Of a stretch of DNA of 64,000 nt, positions 8,318-17,185 are shown in pieces. Source of the DNA: Mitsuaria sp. PDC51 (GTDB taxonomy: Bacteria > Pseudomonadota > Gammaproteobacteria > Burkholderiales > Burkholderiaceae_C); assembly GCF_900113225.1 (NCBI RefSeq), contig NZ_FOZE01000002.1, positions 1,612,001-1,676,000 on the forward strand. Reading direction: 5' to 3'. Each line of letters opens with the position of its first letter. Positions within the stretch are counted from its first letter, which is position 1. The notes under the pieces were generated by a model that saw nothing but the letters and a program-made list of their open reading frames with translations, did not search any database and had not been told where the DNA came from. Position numbers and translations under genes: made by a program.

Positions 8318-9250
8318 GTGACGCCCATCGCCCTCCAGCGCCCGCCGTCCACACCCGTCCCGCTCACGCCCGAGCTGCGCATCGTCTCGCTGGTTCCGTC
8401 GGTGACCGAACTGCTGTTCGCCCTCGGACTGGGGCCTTGGGTGGTCGGTCGCACCGGTTTTTGCATTCATCCCGCGCCGGCGGTGTCAGCAATATCAAAG
8501 ATCGGTGGCACCAAGGACGTCAATCTCCGCAAGCTGCGGAGGCTGGCCCCCAGCCATGTCATCGTGAACGTTGATGAAAACCGGCTCGAGACGGTCCAGG
8601 CCCTGCGCGAATTCGTCCCCCATGTGGTGGTGACGCATCCCTGCGCACCCGCTGACAACCTGACCTTGGTCACCCAGATGGTGGAGATGGTGGAGGTATT
8701 TGCCGCCGATTGGAGGGTCAGGTCTGAACTCACCGGCAGAAATCTCCAAGGCTCGGAAGAAAGTTCGACAGGGGCGAGTTCGCTCCCGCATGTCCCCGAT
8801 CTCCGTGACCGGGCGAACCGGCTGGCCGACGCCCTGCGGGAGGAATTGGCGGCCTGCCTGGCCCTGCGGACATCCGGCGAGGGGCGGCCGACGCCGCGCG
8901 TCCTCTACCTGATCTGGCGCGACCCCTGGATGACGGTCGCCCGCGATACCTATATCTCCTGCATGCTCGCGGAGGTGGGCTGGTCGACCTGGCCCCCGGT
9001 CGAGGGCGGCGAGCGCGGCGCGGCGCGCTATCCGGTGCTGACGGGCGACGAGCCCTGGCTGGCCGGCGTCGACGAACTGCTGCTCAGTTCCGAGCCCTAC
9101 CGGTTCGGCGCCCAGCACCTGGCCGAAGCCCAGGCGCTGTGCCCGAACGCGAGGGTGCGCCTCGTCGACGGCGAGTTGGTCAGCTGGTATGGCCCGCGCG
9201 CCGCCGAGGGGCTGCGTTACCTTCGCGGACTGTCCGCCGCTCCGCGATGA
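8318..9250 (+). CDS. BtuF-like helical-backbone metal/cobalamin receptor without signal peptide
   Basis: This 310-residue protein resembles the class III periplasmic binding proteins for vitamin B12 and iron (COG0614). It opens with RIVSLVPSVTELLFALGLGPWVVGRTGFC and later has a LYLIWRDPWMTVARDTYISCML segment as in BtuF homologues. No signal peptide or lipobox is visible before the first domain; the preceding residues are Pro/Thr-rich. It is therefore probably cytoplasmic, or its true start is unusual. Start GTG 8318 lies next to the only weak SD (ACAAGG). The stop overlaps the creB start by ATGA, so it is translationally coupled to a two-component system. No BtuC/BtuD transporter genes are nearby. 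Confidence 0.75.
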   Translation: MTPIALQRPPSTPVPLTPELRIVSLVPSVTELLFALGLGPWVVGRTGFCIHPAPAVSAISKIGGTKDVNLRKLRRLAPSHVIVNVDENRLETVQALREFVPHVVVTHPCAPADNLTLVTQMVEMVEVFAADWRVRSELTGRNLQGSEESSTGASSLPHVPDLRDRANRLADALREELAACLALRTSGEGRPTPRVLYLIWRDPWMTVARDTYISCMLAEVGWSTWPPVEGGERGAARYPVLTGDEPWLAGVDELLLSSEPYRFGAQHLAEAQALCPNARVRLVDGELVSWYGPRAAEGLRYLRGLSAAPR

Positions 9251-9990
9251 TCGCGCCCATGAGTTCGACCGCGCCCGCCCCGTCCTCGCCCACCCTGCCG
9301 CCCGCGCCGTTTGCCGGCCAGGTCCTGCTGCTGGAGGACGACCCCGCCATCGCCCAGACGGTCAGCTTCGTGCTGGAACGCGAGGGCTACAGCGTCCGCG
9401 CCTGCGGCTGGCTGCACGAGGCCCGCGCCGCGCTGGCCACGACCCCGCCGGACCTGGCGATCCTGGATGTGGGCCTGCCCGACGGCAACGGCCTGGACCT
9501 GTGCCGCGAACTGCGCCAGGGCCCGCTCGGGCGCCTGCCGGTGCTGATGCTGAGCGCGCGCAGCGAGGAGAGCGACAAGGTGCTGGGGCTGGAACTCGGC
9601 GCGGACGACTACCTCGCCAAGCCCTTCAGCAACCGCGAGCTGGTGGCGCGGGTGCGGGCGCTGCTGCGGCGGGCCCAGGCCCCGGCGGAACCGAGCGCGC
9701 CGGCCGTGGCCGGTTTCCTCGTCGAGGCCGAGGGCTCCCGCGTGCGTTTCCATGGCGAGCTGCTGCCGTTGACCCGCCGCGAGCTCGGCCTGCTGCTGCG
9801 ACTGCTGAAGGCGCCCGGCCGCATCCACAGCCGCGAGAGCCTGCTCGATGCCGTCTGGGGCCTGGACGCCGACAGCGGCGACCGCACCGTCGACACCCAC
9901 ATCAAGACGCTGCGCGCCAAGCTGCGCCAGGTGCGCCCGGAGCTGGACCCCATCCGCACGCACCGCGGCATGGGCTACTCGCTGGAGTGA
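9247..9990 (+). CDS. creB: Response regulator CreB
   Basis: This 247-residue OmpR-family regulator has a receiver (about 24-140; acidic pair E30/D31-D32, phospho-acceptor Asp74 in LAILDVGLPDGNG, Lys in DDYLAKPF) and a winged-helix domain (about 155-245; DRTVDTHIKTLRAKLR). Assignment to CreB rests on the following sensor and on creD. The Cre system responds to carbon metabolism or cell-wall stress and affects beta-lactam resistance in enterics and Aeromonas. A second possible start at 9259 would shorten the Pro/Ala-rich N-terminus. It overlaps the BtuF-like gene by 4 bases and is 6 bases from creC. Confidence 0.88.
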   Translation: MIAPMSSTAPAPSSPTLPPAPFAGQVLLLEDDPAIAQTVSFVLEREGYSVRACGWLHEARAALATTPPDLAILDVGLPDGNGLDLCRELRQGPLGRLPVLMLSARSEESDKVLGLELGADDYLAKPFSNRELVARVRALLRRAQAPAEPSAPAVAGFLVEAEGSRVRFHGELLPLTRRELGLLLRLLKAPGRIHSRESLLDAVWGLDADSGDRTVDTHIKTLRAKLRQVRPELDPIRTHRGMGYSLE

Positions 9991-9996
9991 CGGCGC

Positions 9997-11514
9997 ATGC
10001 GCCTGGGCCTGCGGCTGTTCCTCGGCTTCTTCCTGGTGGCGGGCCTGAGCGCCTTCATCCTGCTGCGCGTGGTGCTGGGCGAGTTCAAGCCCAGCGTGCG
10101 CGAGGTGATGGAAGACATGATGGTGGACACCGCCAACCTGGTGGCGGCGCTGGCCCGCGATGAACTGGCCGCGATGCCGCCCGGCGGCGACCTGGTGGGC
10201 ACCGCTTTCGCGCAACGGGTGAAGGACTACGCGGAGCGGCCGGTGGACGCCCGCATCCTCAGCGCCCGCAAGCGCACGCTGGATTTCCGCATCTATGTCA
10301 CCGACGCCGCCGGCCGCGTGGTGCTGGACACCAGTCCCGCGCCGGCGGTCGGGCAGGACTACTCGGCCTGGAATGACGTCGCCCGCACGCTGCGCGGCGA
10401 ATACGGCGCCCGGACGACGCCGGAACAGCTGACCCCCTACGGCAACGCCGGCGACCTGGGCAACGGCAAGGACGCGCAGGGCAGCCCGGTGATGTACGTG
10501 GCCGCGCCGGTGCGCCTGGACGGCCGCACGATCGGCGTGGTCACCGTCGCCAAGCCGGCCGCCGCGGTGCAGCAGATCATCTACCGCGCCGAGCGCCGCA
10601 TCTGGATCGCGGGACTGTCGCTGCTGGCCGTATCGCTGGCGGTGGGCGTGGCGGTGACGGCCTGGATGATCGTCACGGTGCGGCGCCTGCGCCGCTACGC
10701 CCAGGAAGTGCAGATGGGCGAGCGCCAGGCGCCGCCCAAGGTGCCCGGTGAACTCGGCGACCTGGCCCATGCGATGGACGCGATGCGGGAGCGGCTCGAT
10801 GGGCGCGAGCGCCTCGAGCACATGGCGCGCGCGCTCACGCATGAGCTCAAGAGCCCGCTGGCGGCGCTGCGCGGAGCCGGCGAGCTGCTGCAGGACGACC
10901 TGCCGGCGCCGGACCGCCAGCGCTTCGCCGCGCAGGTGGTCTCGCAGAGCGAGCGCATGACGGAACTGGTCGAGCGGCTGCTGGCGCTGTCGACGCTGGA
11001 GTTGCGGCGCGGGCCGGCGCATCCGCGGCCGGTGGCGCTGGCGGCCACGGTCGACGAGGTGCTCGCGCAACTCGACGACCGCCTGGCGCAGCAGGCGCTG
11101 ACGGTGCGCTGGCTGCGCCGCGACGAGGTCGAGCTGCAGGCCGACGCCGAGATGCTGATGCTCGCCATCAGCAACCTGCTGGTCAACGCGATCGACTTCT
11201 CGCCCGCCGGCGCGGAGCTGACGCTGCAGGTCGGCATCGAGCCCGCGTCCGGGGCGGGCGGCCGCCGCGCGTTCTTCGAGCTCCGCGACCAGGGGCCCGG
11301 CGTGCCGACCGCCGCGTTCGCGCAGCTGGGCGAGCGCTTCTTCTCGACGGCGCGACCGGGCAGCCTGCGCAAGGGCTCCGGCCTGGGCCTGGCGATCGTG
11401 CGCCAGATCGCCGGCCTGCACCGCGGCGACCTGCGCTTCGAGCCGGCCGAGCCGGGCCTGCGCGTGCGGCTCTCCTTCCCCCACTTCACGGCCGCCACAC
11501 AAACTTCGTCCTAA
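9997..11514 (+). CDS. creC: Sensor histidine kinase CreC
   Basis: This 505-residue inner-membrane kinase has an N-terminal helix (about 3-22), a periplasmic region of about 170 residues, a second helix near 203-227, a HAMP-like linker, and a HisKA box LTHELKSPLAAL with phospho-His282. The ATPase motifs NLLVNAIDFSP, RDQGPGVP and GSGLGLAIVRQIAGLHRGDL are intact. CreC phosphorylates CreB. The DTSPAPAVGQDYSAWNDVARTL segment is like the CreC sensor. It lies between creB and creD, 62 bases before creD. I did not find a canonical cre-tag pair in front of creD. Confidence 0.88.
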   Translation: MRLGLRLFLGFFLVAGLSAFILLRVVLGEFKPSVREVMEDMMVDTANLVAALARDELAAMPPGGDLVGTAFAQRVKDYAERPVDARILSARKRTLDFRIYVTDAAGRVVLDTSPAPAVGQDYSAWNDVARTLRGEYGARTTPEQLTPYGNAGDLGNGKDAQGSPVMYVAAPVRLDGRTIGVVTVAKPAAAVQQIIYRAERRIWIAGLSLLAVSLAVGVAVTAWMIVTVRRLRRYAQEVQMGERQAPPKVPGELGDLAHAMDAMRERLDGRERLEHMARALTHELKSPLAALRGAGELLQDDLPAPDRQRFAAQVVSQSERMTELVERLLALSTLELRRGPAHPRPVALAATVDEVLAQLDDRLAQQALTVRWLRRDEVELQADAEMLMLAISNLLVNAIDFSPAGAELTLQVGIEPASGAGGRRAFFELRDQGPGVPTAAFAQLGERFFSTARPGSLRKGSGLGLAIVRQIAGLHRGDLRFEPAEPGLRVRLSFPHFTAATQTSS

Positions 11515-11576
11515 GCTCACCCCGCCTGCCGAGACTGCCGCCTTCCCTAAATGGCCCGCGGGCAAGGAGAGGACGA

Positions 11577-13004
11577 ATGCAGAGCAAGGCGCTGTGGTGG
11601 AAGCTGCTGATCCTGGGCGGGGTGACGCTGCTGTTGCTGATGGTGCTGATGCGCATCGGCTGGCTGGTCGACGAGCGCCAGCAGCGCCAGCGCGCCGCCG
11701 AGGCCAGCGTGGCGCTGGCGCAGGCCGGACCGCAGGTGCTGCTCGGGCCGGTGCTGCAGCGCAGCTGCACCGAGGAGTGGGAGAACGTCAGTGGGACCGG
11801 CAAGGACCAGACACGCACCGCCGAGCGGCGCGACTTCGTGCTGTCGGCGGTGCCGGCCGAACTGGCCGTCGACGGCACGCTGAACCAGGAACAGCGCCAG
11901 CGCGGCCTGTTCAAGGTGAACGGTTACGCGGGCGAGGTCGCGCTGCAGGCACGCTGGGCGTCGCTCGGCGCGCTGGTGCCGGTGGCCGAGCACAAGGGCC
12001 GGTTGAACTGCGAGGACCCGCGCGTGATGGTCGCCGTCAGCGACGCGCGCGGCCTGCGCGCGGTGACGCTCAAGCGCGGCACGGAGGCCCTGGCGGTGCG
12101 CCCGGGCACCCGCCACGGCAGCTATCCGCATGGCCTGCATGCCGTGCTGCCGGACTCCGCGCTGGACCAGCCGCTGAGCTTGACGGTGGCCATCAAGCTG
12201 ATCGGCATGACGGACTTCGGCATCGTGCCCGCCGCGTCCGCGACGCAGGTGAAGCTGCGCTCGAACTGGCCGCATCCCAGCTTCGGCGGCCGCTTCCTGC
12301 CGATGTCCCGGCGGATCGACGACAGCGGCTTCGAGGCGCAATGGCAGGTCACCGAGCTCGCCACGACCGCGCCGCGCGACGTGCTCGCCGGCTTCGCGCT
12401 GCCCGGCGTGGCGCGGGACCCCGATGCCGGCCCCGCCGCGTATGCGCCGGCCCGGGTCGCCGCGCAGGACGGCCGCGCCGAGGTCGTGGCGGACACGCTG
12501 GCCTTCTCGATGATCGACCCGGTCAACCCGTATGTGATGAGCGATCGCGCCATCAAGTACGGCCTGATGTTCATCGTGCTGACCTTCGTCAGCGTCGGCT
12601 TGCTGGAGCTGCTGTCCGGCCGCCGCGTGCATCCGGTGCAGTACCTGCTGGTCGGCCTGGCGATGACGCTGTTCTTCCTGCTGCTGCTGAGCCTGTCGGA
12701 GCACCTGAGCTTCCCGGTCTCCTATGCGCTGGCGGCTGGCGCGGCCGTCGGGCTGCTGGCTTTCTACGGGGCTTCGATGCTCGGCGCGGCTTGGCGCGGC
12801 CTGGGCTTCGGCGCGCTGGTCGCGGTGCTCTACGGCGCGCTGTACGTGCTGCTCAGCCTGGAGACGGCCTCGCTGCTGGTCGGCGCGACCCTGCTCTTCG
12901 CGGTGCTGGCCGCGGTGATGGCGCTGACGCGGCGCATCGACTGGTACGCGCTGGGCGGGCGCACTGCGGATCCGCCGGAGGTCGCGCCCGCGGGCACTCC
13001 GTGA
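11577..13004 (+). CDS. creD: Inner-membrane protein CreD
   Basis: The protein has 475 residues: one N-terminal helix (about 9-25), a large periplasmic domain (about 30-320) and a C-terminal bundle of about six helices. The strongly conserved segment DRAIKYGLMFIVLTFVSVGL marks the CreD family. In other bacteria creD is the main CreBC target and its product supports envelope integrity and beta-lactam tolerance. AAGGAGAGG precedes the ATG. It is the last gene of the presumed BtuF-like-creB-creC-creD unit. The acidic/Arg-rich segment near 80-90 is not conserved in my memory of the family. Confidence 0.9.
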   Translation: MQSKALWWKLLILGGVTLLLLMVLMRIGWLVDERQQRQRAAEASVALAQAGPQVLLGPVLQRSCTEEWENVSGTGKDQTRTAERRDFVLSAVPAELAVDGTLNQEQRQRGLFKVNGYAGEVALQARWASLGALVPVAEHKGRLNCEDPRVMVAVSDARGLRAVTLKRGTEALAVRPGTRHGSYPHGLHAVLPDSALDQPLSLTVAIKLIGMTDFGIVPAASATQVKLRSNWPHPSFGGRFLPMSRRIDDSGFEAQWQVTELATTAPRDVLAGFALPGVARDPDAGPAAYAPARVAAQDGRAEVVADTLAFSMIDPVNPYVMSDRAIKYGLMFIVLTFVSVGLLELLSGRRVHPVQYLLVGLAMTLFFLLLLSLSEHLSFPVSYALAAGAAVGLLAFYGASMLGAAWRGLGFGALVAVLYGALYVLLSLETASLLVGATLLFAVLAAVMALTRRIDWYALGGRTADPPEVAPAGTP

Positions 13005-13074
13005 CAACGCGGTTGCCGCCCGCCCGCGGCTCGGTCAGCATGGGTCTCCACGGACCCTGGACGACAAGAGAGAC

Positions 13075-14778
13075 ATGGGCGGAGACAACCCTGCGGGCGG
13101 GCCGGCGACGGTCCGCGAGGCGGCCTCGGGCCGCTTCGACTTCATCATCGTGGGCGCCGGCACCGCCGGCTGCCTGCTGGCCAACCGGCTGTCGGCGGAC
13201 CCCGCCAAACGCGTGCTGCTGCTCGAGGCCGGCGGCCGCGACGACTACCACTGGATCCACATTCCCGTCGGCTACCTGTACTGCATCGGGAACCCGCGCA
13301 CCGACTGGCTCTTCAAGACCGAGCCCGACGCCGGCCTGAACGGCCGCAGCCTGCGCTACCCGCGCGGCAAGGTGCTGGGCGGCTGCTCCAGCATCAACGG
13401 GATGATCTACATGCGGGGCCAGGCCCGCGACTACGACGGCTGGGCCGCCGCCTCCGGCGACGACGCCTGGCGCTGGGACGCGGTGCTGCCCTACTTCCGC
13501 CAGCACGAGGACCATTGGCGGCTGGACGACGGCGCCGAGCGGCCGCCGGGGTTCGATCCCGCCCTGCATGGCCACGGCGGCGAGTGGCGCGTGGAGAAGC
13601 AGCGGCTGCGCTGGGCGGTGCTGGACGCGTTCGCCGCGGCCGCGCAGGAGGCCGGCATCCCGGCGACGCCGGACTTCAATCGCGGCAACAACGAAGGCGT
13701 CGGCTACTTCGAGGTCAATCAGCGCGCCGGCTGGCGCTGGAACACGGCCAAGGCCTTCCTGCGACCGACCTGCTATCGCCGCCCCAACTTCGAGATGTGG
13801 ACCGGCACGCAGGCGCAGCGGCTGCTGCTCGAGCAGGTCGACGGCGCGACGCGCTGCGAGGGCGTGCTCGTGCGCACGCCCCAGGGGCTGGAGGAGATCC
13901 GCCTCAACCCGGGCGGCCAGGTGCTGCTCGCCGCCGGCGCGATCGGCTCGCCGCACCTGCTGCAGCTGTCGGGTCTGGGCCCGGCGGCGCTGCTCCAGCG
14001 ACACGGCATCCAGGTCGTGCGCGACCTGCCGGGCGTCGGTGGCAACCTGCAGGATCACCTGCAGATCCGCGCGGTGTTCCAGGTGGAGGGCGTCAGCACG
14101 CTCAACACGCTGGCGTCGAGCTGGTTCGGCAAGGCGCGCATCGGGCTCGAGTACGCGCTGCGCCGCACCGGACCGATGAGCATGGCGCCGTCGCAGCTGG
14201 GCGCGTTCGCCCGGAGCGGTCCGGACAAGGCCTGGCCCGATTTGCAGTACCACGTGCAGCCGCTGTCGCTGGAGGCCTTCGGCGAGCCGCTGCACGGCTT
14301 CAACGCGTTCACGGCCAGCGTCTGCAACCTCAATCCCACCAGCCGCGGCAGCGTCGCGATCCGCAGCGCGGATGCGACCGACGCGCCCCTGATCGCGCCC
14401 AACTACCTCAGCACCGCCGAGGACCGCGAGGTCGCCGCGCGCAGCCTGCGACTGACGCGACGCATCGTCGAACAGCCGGCGCTGGCGCGCTACCGGCCCA
14501 GCGAATACAAGCCCGGCGTGCAGTTCCAGACGGACGAGGAGCTGGCGCGGCTGGCGGGGGACATCGCGACGACGATCTTCCATCCCGTCGGCACCTGCCG
14601 CATGGGGCGCGGCGACGACGACGGCGCGGTGGTCGACAGCCGCCTGCGCGTGCGCGGCGTGAGCGGCCTGCGTGTCATCGACGCCAGCGTGATGCCGACG
14701 ATCACCAGCGGCAACACGAATTCGCCGACGCTGATGATCGCGGAGCGCGCCGCCGCCTGGCTGCGCGCCGGGGAATGA
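13075..14778 (+). CDS. GMC family flavoprotein oxidoreductase (choline/alcohol dehydrogenase-like)
   Basis: This 567-residue FAD enzyme has an ADP-binding motif IIVGAGTAGCLLANRLS near residue 23 and the GMC signature region RYPRGKVLGGCSSINGMIYMRG. GSPHLLQLSGLG and the catalytic end HPVGTCRMG followed by ITSGNTNSPTLMIAERAA are present. GMC enzymes oxidise alcohols or polyols; BetA-like members oxidise choline, but no betaine aldehyde dehydrogenase or BetI is adjacent, so choline is unproven. It has no signal peptide. It follows creD by 70 bases on the same strand and converges with the aminopeptidase gene. Confidence 0.9.
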   Translation: MGGDNPAGGPATVREAASGRFDFIIVGAGTAGCLLANRLSADPAKRVLLLEAGGRDDYHWIHIPVGYLYCIGNPRTDWLFKTEPDAGLNGRSLRYPRGKVLGGCSSINGMIYMRGQARDYDGWAAASGDDAWRWDAVLPYFRQHEDHWRLDDGAERPPGFDPALHGHGGEWRVEKQRLRWAVLDAFAAAAQEAGIPATPDFNRGNNEGVGYFEVNQRAGWRWNTAKAFLRPTCYRRPNFEMWTGTQAQRLLLEQVDGATRCEGVLVRTPQGLEEIRLNPGGQVLLAAGAIGSPHLLQLSGLGPAALLQRHGIQVVRDLPGVGGNLQDHLQIRAVFQVEGVSTLNTLASSWFGKARIGLEYALRRTGPMSMAPSQLGAFARSGPDKAWPDLQYHVQPLSLEAFGEPLHGFNAFTASVCNLNPTSRGSVAIRSADATDAPLIAPNYLSTAEDREVAARSLRLTRRIVEQPALARYRPSEYKPGVQFQTDEELARLAGDIATTIFHPVGTCRMGRGDDDGAVVDSRLRVRGVSGLRVIDASVMPTITSGNTNSPTLMIAERAAAWLRAGE

Positions 14779-14799
14779 CCGACGGGGAGGGAGCGGCGG

Positions 14800-16176
14800 T
14801 CAGCCGCTGAAGCGCTCCTCCAGGTAGGCCAGCAGCGTGCGGAGGGTCTGGGCTTCGCCGCCGACCGGGCGGCCGGGGCGTGCGATGTCGTTCCAGGCGA
14901 AGAGGTCGACATGCAGCCAGTCCTGCTCGGCCGGGATGAAGGCCTCGAGGAACAGCGCGGCGTTGATCGCGCCGGCCAGCGCGCTGCGACCGGTGTTCAC
15001 GATGTCGGCGATGCTGGAGGTGATGCCTTCCTTGTAGGGCGCCCACAGCGGCAGGTGCCACAGCGGGTCGTCCATCTTGAGGCCGAGGTCGACCAGGTCG
15101 CGGGCGGTGTCCATGTGCCTGGCGAAAAGCGCCGGCAACTGCGCGCCCAGCGCGACGCGCGCGGCGCCGGTCAGCGTCGCCAGGTCGATGATCAGCTCGG
15201 GCTTGAACTCGGCCGCGTAGGCGAGGGCGTCGCACAGGATCACGCGGCCTTCGGCATCGGTGTTGCCGATCTCGATGTGCAGGCCGGCGCGCGTCTTGAT
15301 CACGTCGCCGGGCCGGTAGGCATTGCCGCTGATCGAGTTCTCCACCGCCGGGATGAGCACCTGCAGGCGCACCGGCAGCTTCAGCGCCATGATCAGCGTG
15401 GCCAGGCCCAGCGCGTTGGCCGCGCCGCCCATGTCCTTCTTCATCTGGCGCATGCCGTCGGCCGGCTTGATGTCCAGGCCGCCGGTGTCGAAGCACACGC
15501 CCTTGCCCACCAGCGTCAGCCGCGGATGCTTGTCGCTGCCCCAGTTCAGCTCGACCAGGCGCGGCGCGCGGGTGCTGGCGCGGCCGACCGCGTGGATGGC
15601 GGGGAAGTTCTTCTTCAGCAGGTCGTCGCCGACGATTTCCTTGAACTTGGCGCCATGCTGCTTGCCCACCACGGCGGCGGCCTTCGACAGCTCCTCCGGG
15701 CCCATGTGCTCGGCCGGGGTGTTGACCAGGTCGCGCACGGCGGAGATCGCGGTCGCGATGGCCAGCCCCCGCTGGCCGTCCGCGCTGCTCTTGATCAGCA
15801 GCTGCGCCGGCTCGCGCTTGCGCGGCTTGTAGAGGTCGAACTGGTAGCAGCCCAGCTCCCAGGACAGCGCCGCGGCCTCGTCCTGCAGCGCCAGGCCCTC
15901 CGGCGACAGCGTGTAGTTGCCCTCGGGCAGCGCCAGCGGCAGCGCGGACAGCGCGAACGGATGGGCGGCATGGGCCACGCCGGCGAAGACCTGGGCCAGC
16001 TTGCCGTCCTCGCCCGGCACCAGCGCGAAGGTGTCCGGCGCCGCCGAGAAGCCGAGCGTCGCCAGCCATTGCTGGGTGCGCTTGGGCAGCTTGGGGCCGA
16101 GGGCCTGGTAGGTGGCGCGATCGAGCGCCAGGATGGGCGTGGCGCGAGCCACAGAGTTCTTGAATTGGACGTTCAT
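14800..16176 (-). CDS. Leucyl aminopeptidase family protein (M17)
   Basis: This 458-residue cytosolic metallopeptidase removes N-terminal residues from peptides. The C-terminal catalytic domain carries VGKGVCFDTGGLDIKP (metal/catalytic Lys and Asp) and the M17 signature NTDAEGR. ENSISGNAYRPGDVIKTRAG and DLATLTGAARVALG are also typical. The shorter N-terminal domain and 458 residues resemble PepB-like M17 proteins more than the 500-residue PepA. It should form a hexamer with two divalent metals per subunit. It is the downstream neighbour of a thioredoxin-like gene on the same strand. Confidence 0.92.
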   Translation of the reverse strand: MNVQFKNSVARATPILALDRATYQALGPKLPKRTQQWLATLGFSAAPDTFALVPGEDGKLAQVFAGVAHAAHPFALSALPLALPEGNYTLSPEGLALQDEAAALSWELGCYQFDLYKPRKREPAQLLIKSSADGQRGLAIATAISAVRDLVNTPAEHMGPEELSKAAAVVGKQHGAKFKEIVGDDLLKKNFPAIHAVGRASTRAPRLVELNWGSDKHPRLTLVGKGVCFDTGGLDIKPADGMRQMKKDMGGAANALGLATLIMALKLPVRLQVLIPAVENSISGNAYRPGDVIKTRAGLHIEIGNTDAEGRVILCDALAYAAEFKPELIIDLATLTGAARVALGAQLPALFARHMDTARDLVDLGLKMDDPLWHLPLWAPYKEGITSSIADIVNTGRSALAGAINAALFLEAFIPAEQDWLHVDLFAWNDIARPGRPVGGEAQTLRTLLAYLEERFSG

Positions 16177-16350
16177 CGATGCACCGGTCCGTCGCGGGTC
16201 GCGCGGGAGGCCGGCCTGGGGGTTGGCGGTGGCGCATTCTCGCTCGCGCTTCCCTCGGTGGAGGGGGTCATGCCGCCGTCCGGGGGCACGCCGCCGACGA
16301 GCGTCGCCCGATGGCGGGTCGCCGTCAGGAACCGGTGAGGGAAAGGGCGA

Positions 16351-16755
16351 TCAGCAGGACTGCCGCAGGCGCGACAGCAGGGCCTGCGCCGCGGCGGTGG
16401 TGCCGACCGGCGCGCTTGGGCTGGCGGCGGACATCGCCGGGTTGTCCTCGGCCGCCTGGATCAGACGCTGCGCCGCGCCCGGGCCGGGAAGCACCGGGCC
16501 GATGAAACACAGCCGCTCGCCCTGGCCGATCAGCAGCGTGGGGAAGGTCTCGACCTCCAGGTCGTCGACCAGTTCGGCGTCGTCCTCGATGTCGACCCAG
16601 AGGAAACGGGCGCCGGGATGCAGTTGGCGCAAGCTCGCGAAATCGTCCCGATAGGTGTCGCAGGTGCGGCACCAGGCGGCGCACAGGCAGGCGACCAGCA
16701 GTTCGGACGAGGGGGCCGACGGGCGAGACGAGGGGGACGGCGACACGGCGGACAT
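16351..16755 (-). CDS. Thioredoxin-like protein with WCRTC active site
   Basis: This 134-residue protein has one thioredoxin fold. LVACLCAAWCRTCDTYRDDF carries a CxxC pair (CRTC, about residues 29-32) preceded by Trp, and ETFPTLLIG supplies the cis-Pro loop. It has no signal peptide, so it is probably cytoplasmic. CRTC is less common than CGPC and suggests a specialised reductase. An extra Cys pair precedes the motif and a Cys ends the chain. Start ATG 16755 gives the normal spacing before the first strand; longer in-frame starts run into noncoding sequence. It is 174 bases upstream of the aminopeptidase. Confidence 0.85.
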   Translation of the reverse strand: MSAVSPSPSSRPSAPSSELLVACLCAAWCRTCDTYRDDFASLRQLHPGARFLWVDIEDDAELVDDLEVETFPTLLIGQGERLCFIGPVLPGPGAAQRLIQAAEDNPAMSAASPSAPVGTTAAAQALLSRLRQSC

Positions 16756-16962
16756 GGGAGGCGAGCTTAGCGGGAAAGCGCCAGACGCGATCGCGTTCGA
16801 ATTGCGTCCTATGCACCTGATTGGTGCGTCATGCGTGACGATGGCGCGAGCTTTGTTCAGATTTGTGAGGGCGCTGTCAACGCAGTCCCAAAGGCTTGCG
16901 TTAGCTGGCACAAAGCGGTCATCCCCCGCTTCCCGACGCTGAAAAGCCAGAGGTCCCCGACC

Positions 16963-17127
16963 ATGATGAAGTTCCAGACCCGTACCGAATCCCAGCCGCG
17001 CCGCCTTCCGATGCCGGAACTGGCGAACCACGACAAGGGCCGCAAGCACGAGGCCTTCGAAGTTGCCAGCCTGGGCTGCGACCGCCGCAGCGTCGCGCGC
17101 GCCCTGCGCTTCGATCGCAAGCGCTGA
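16963..17127 (+). CDS. Small basic hypothetical protein (54 residues)
   Basis: ATG 16963 to TGA 17127 encodes a 54-residue protein rich in Arg, Lys and His (RKHEAFEVASLGCDRRSVARALRFDRKR at its end is strongly basic, with one Cys). AGAGG lies 7 bases before the start. I do not recognise a family. A 10-bp-arm hairpin follows 8 bases after the stop, which supports a real short transcript. It is alone on the plus strand between two minus-strand genes. Confidence 0.42.
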   Translation: MMKFQTRTESQPRRLPMPELANHDKGRKHEAFEVASLGCDRRSVARALRFDRKR

Positions 17128-17135
17128 TCCCCGGC

Positions 17136-17170
17136 GCGGAAGCCGCCCCTGGTCCGGGGCCGGCTTCCGC
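17136..17170. terminator. Strong hairpin between small ORF and SNF2 gene, no T tract
   Basis: Perfect 10-bp arms (17136-17145 and 17161-17170) plus an inner CCCC/GGGG pairing form a very stable hairpin. Neither strand has a clear T run, so it may be a bidirectional attenuation or mRNA-end structure instead of a classical terminator. Confidence 0.45.
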
Positions 17171-17185
17171 CGCCACAGCCGCCGC

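Noticed and set aside
9217-11565. 782-residue minus-strand frame opposite creBC
   Set aside because: It is a mirror of the creB/creC coding strand with biased His/Gln/Arg composition and no start signal.
11484-11576. Cre-tag (TTCAC-N6-TTCAC) in front of creD
   Set aside because: TTCAC at 11484 has no second copy at the right spacing; the nearest TTCGT is 15 bases on.
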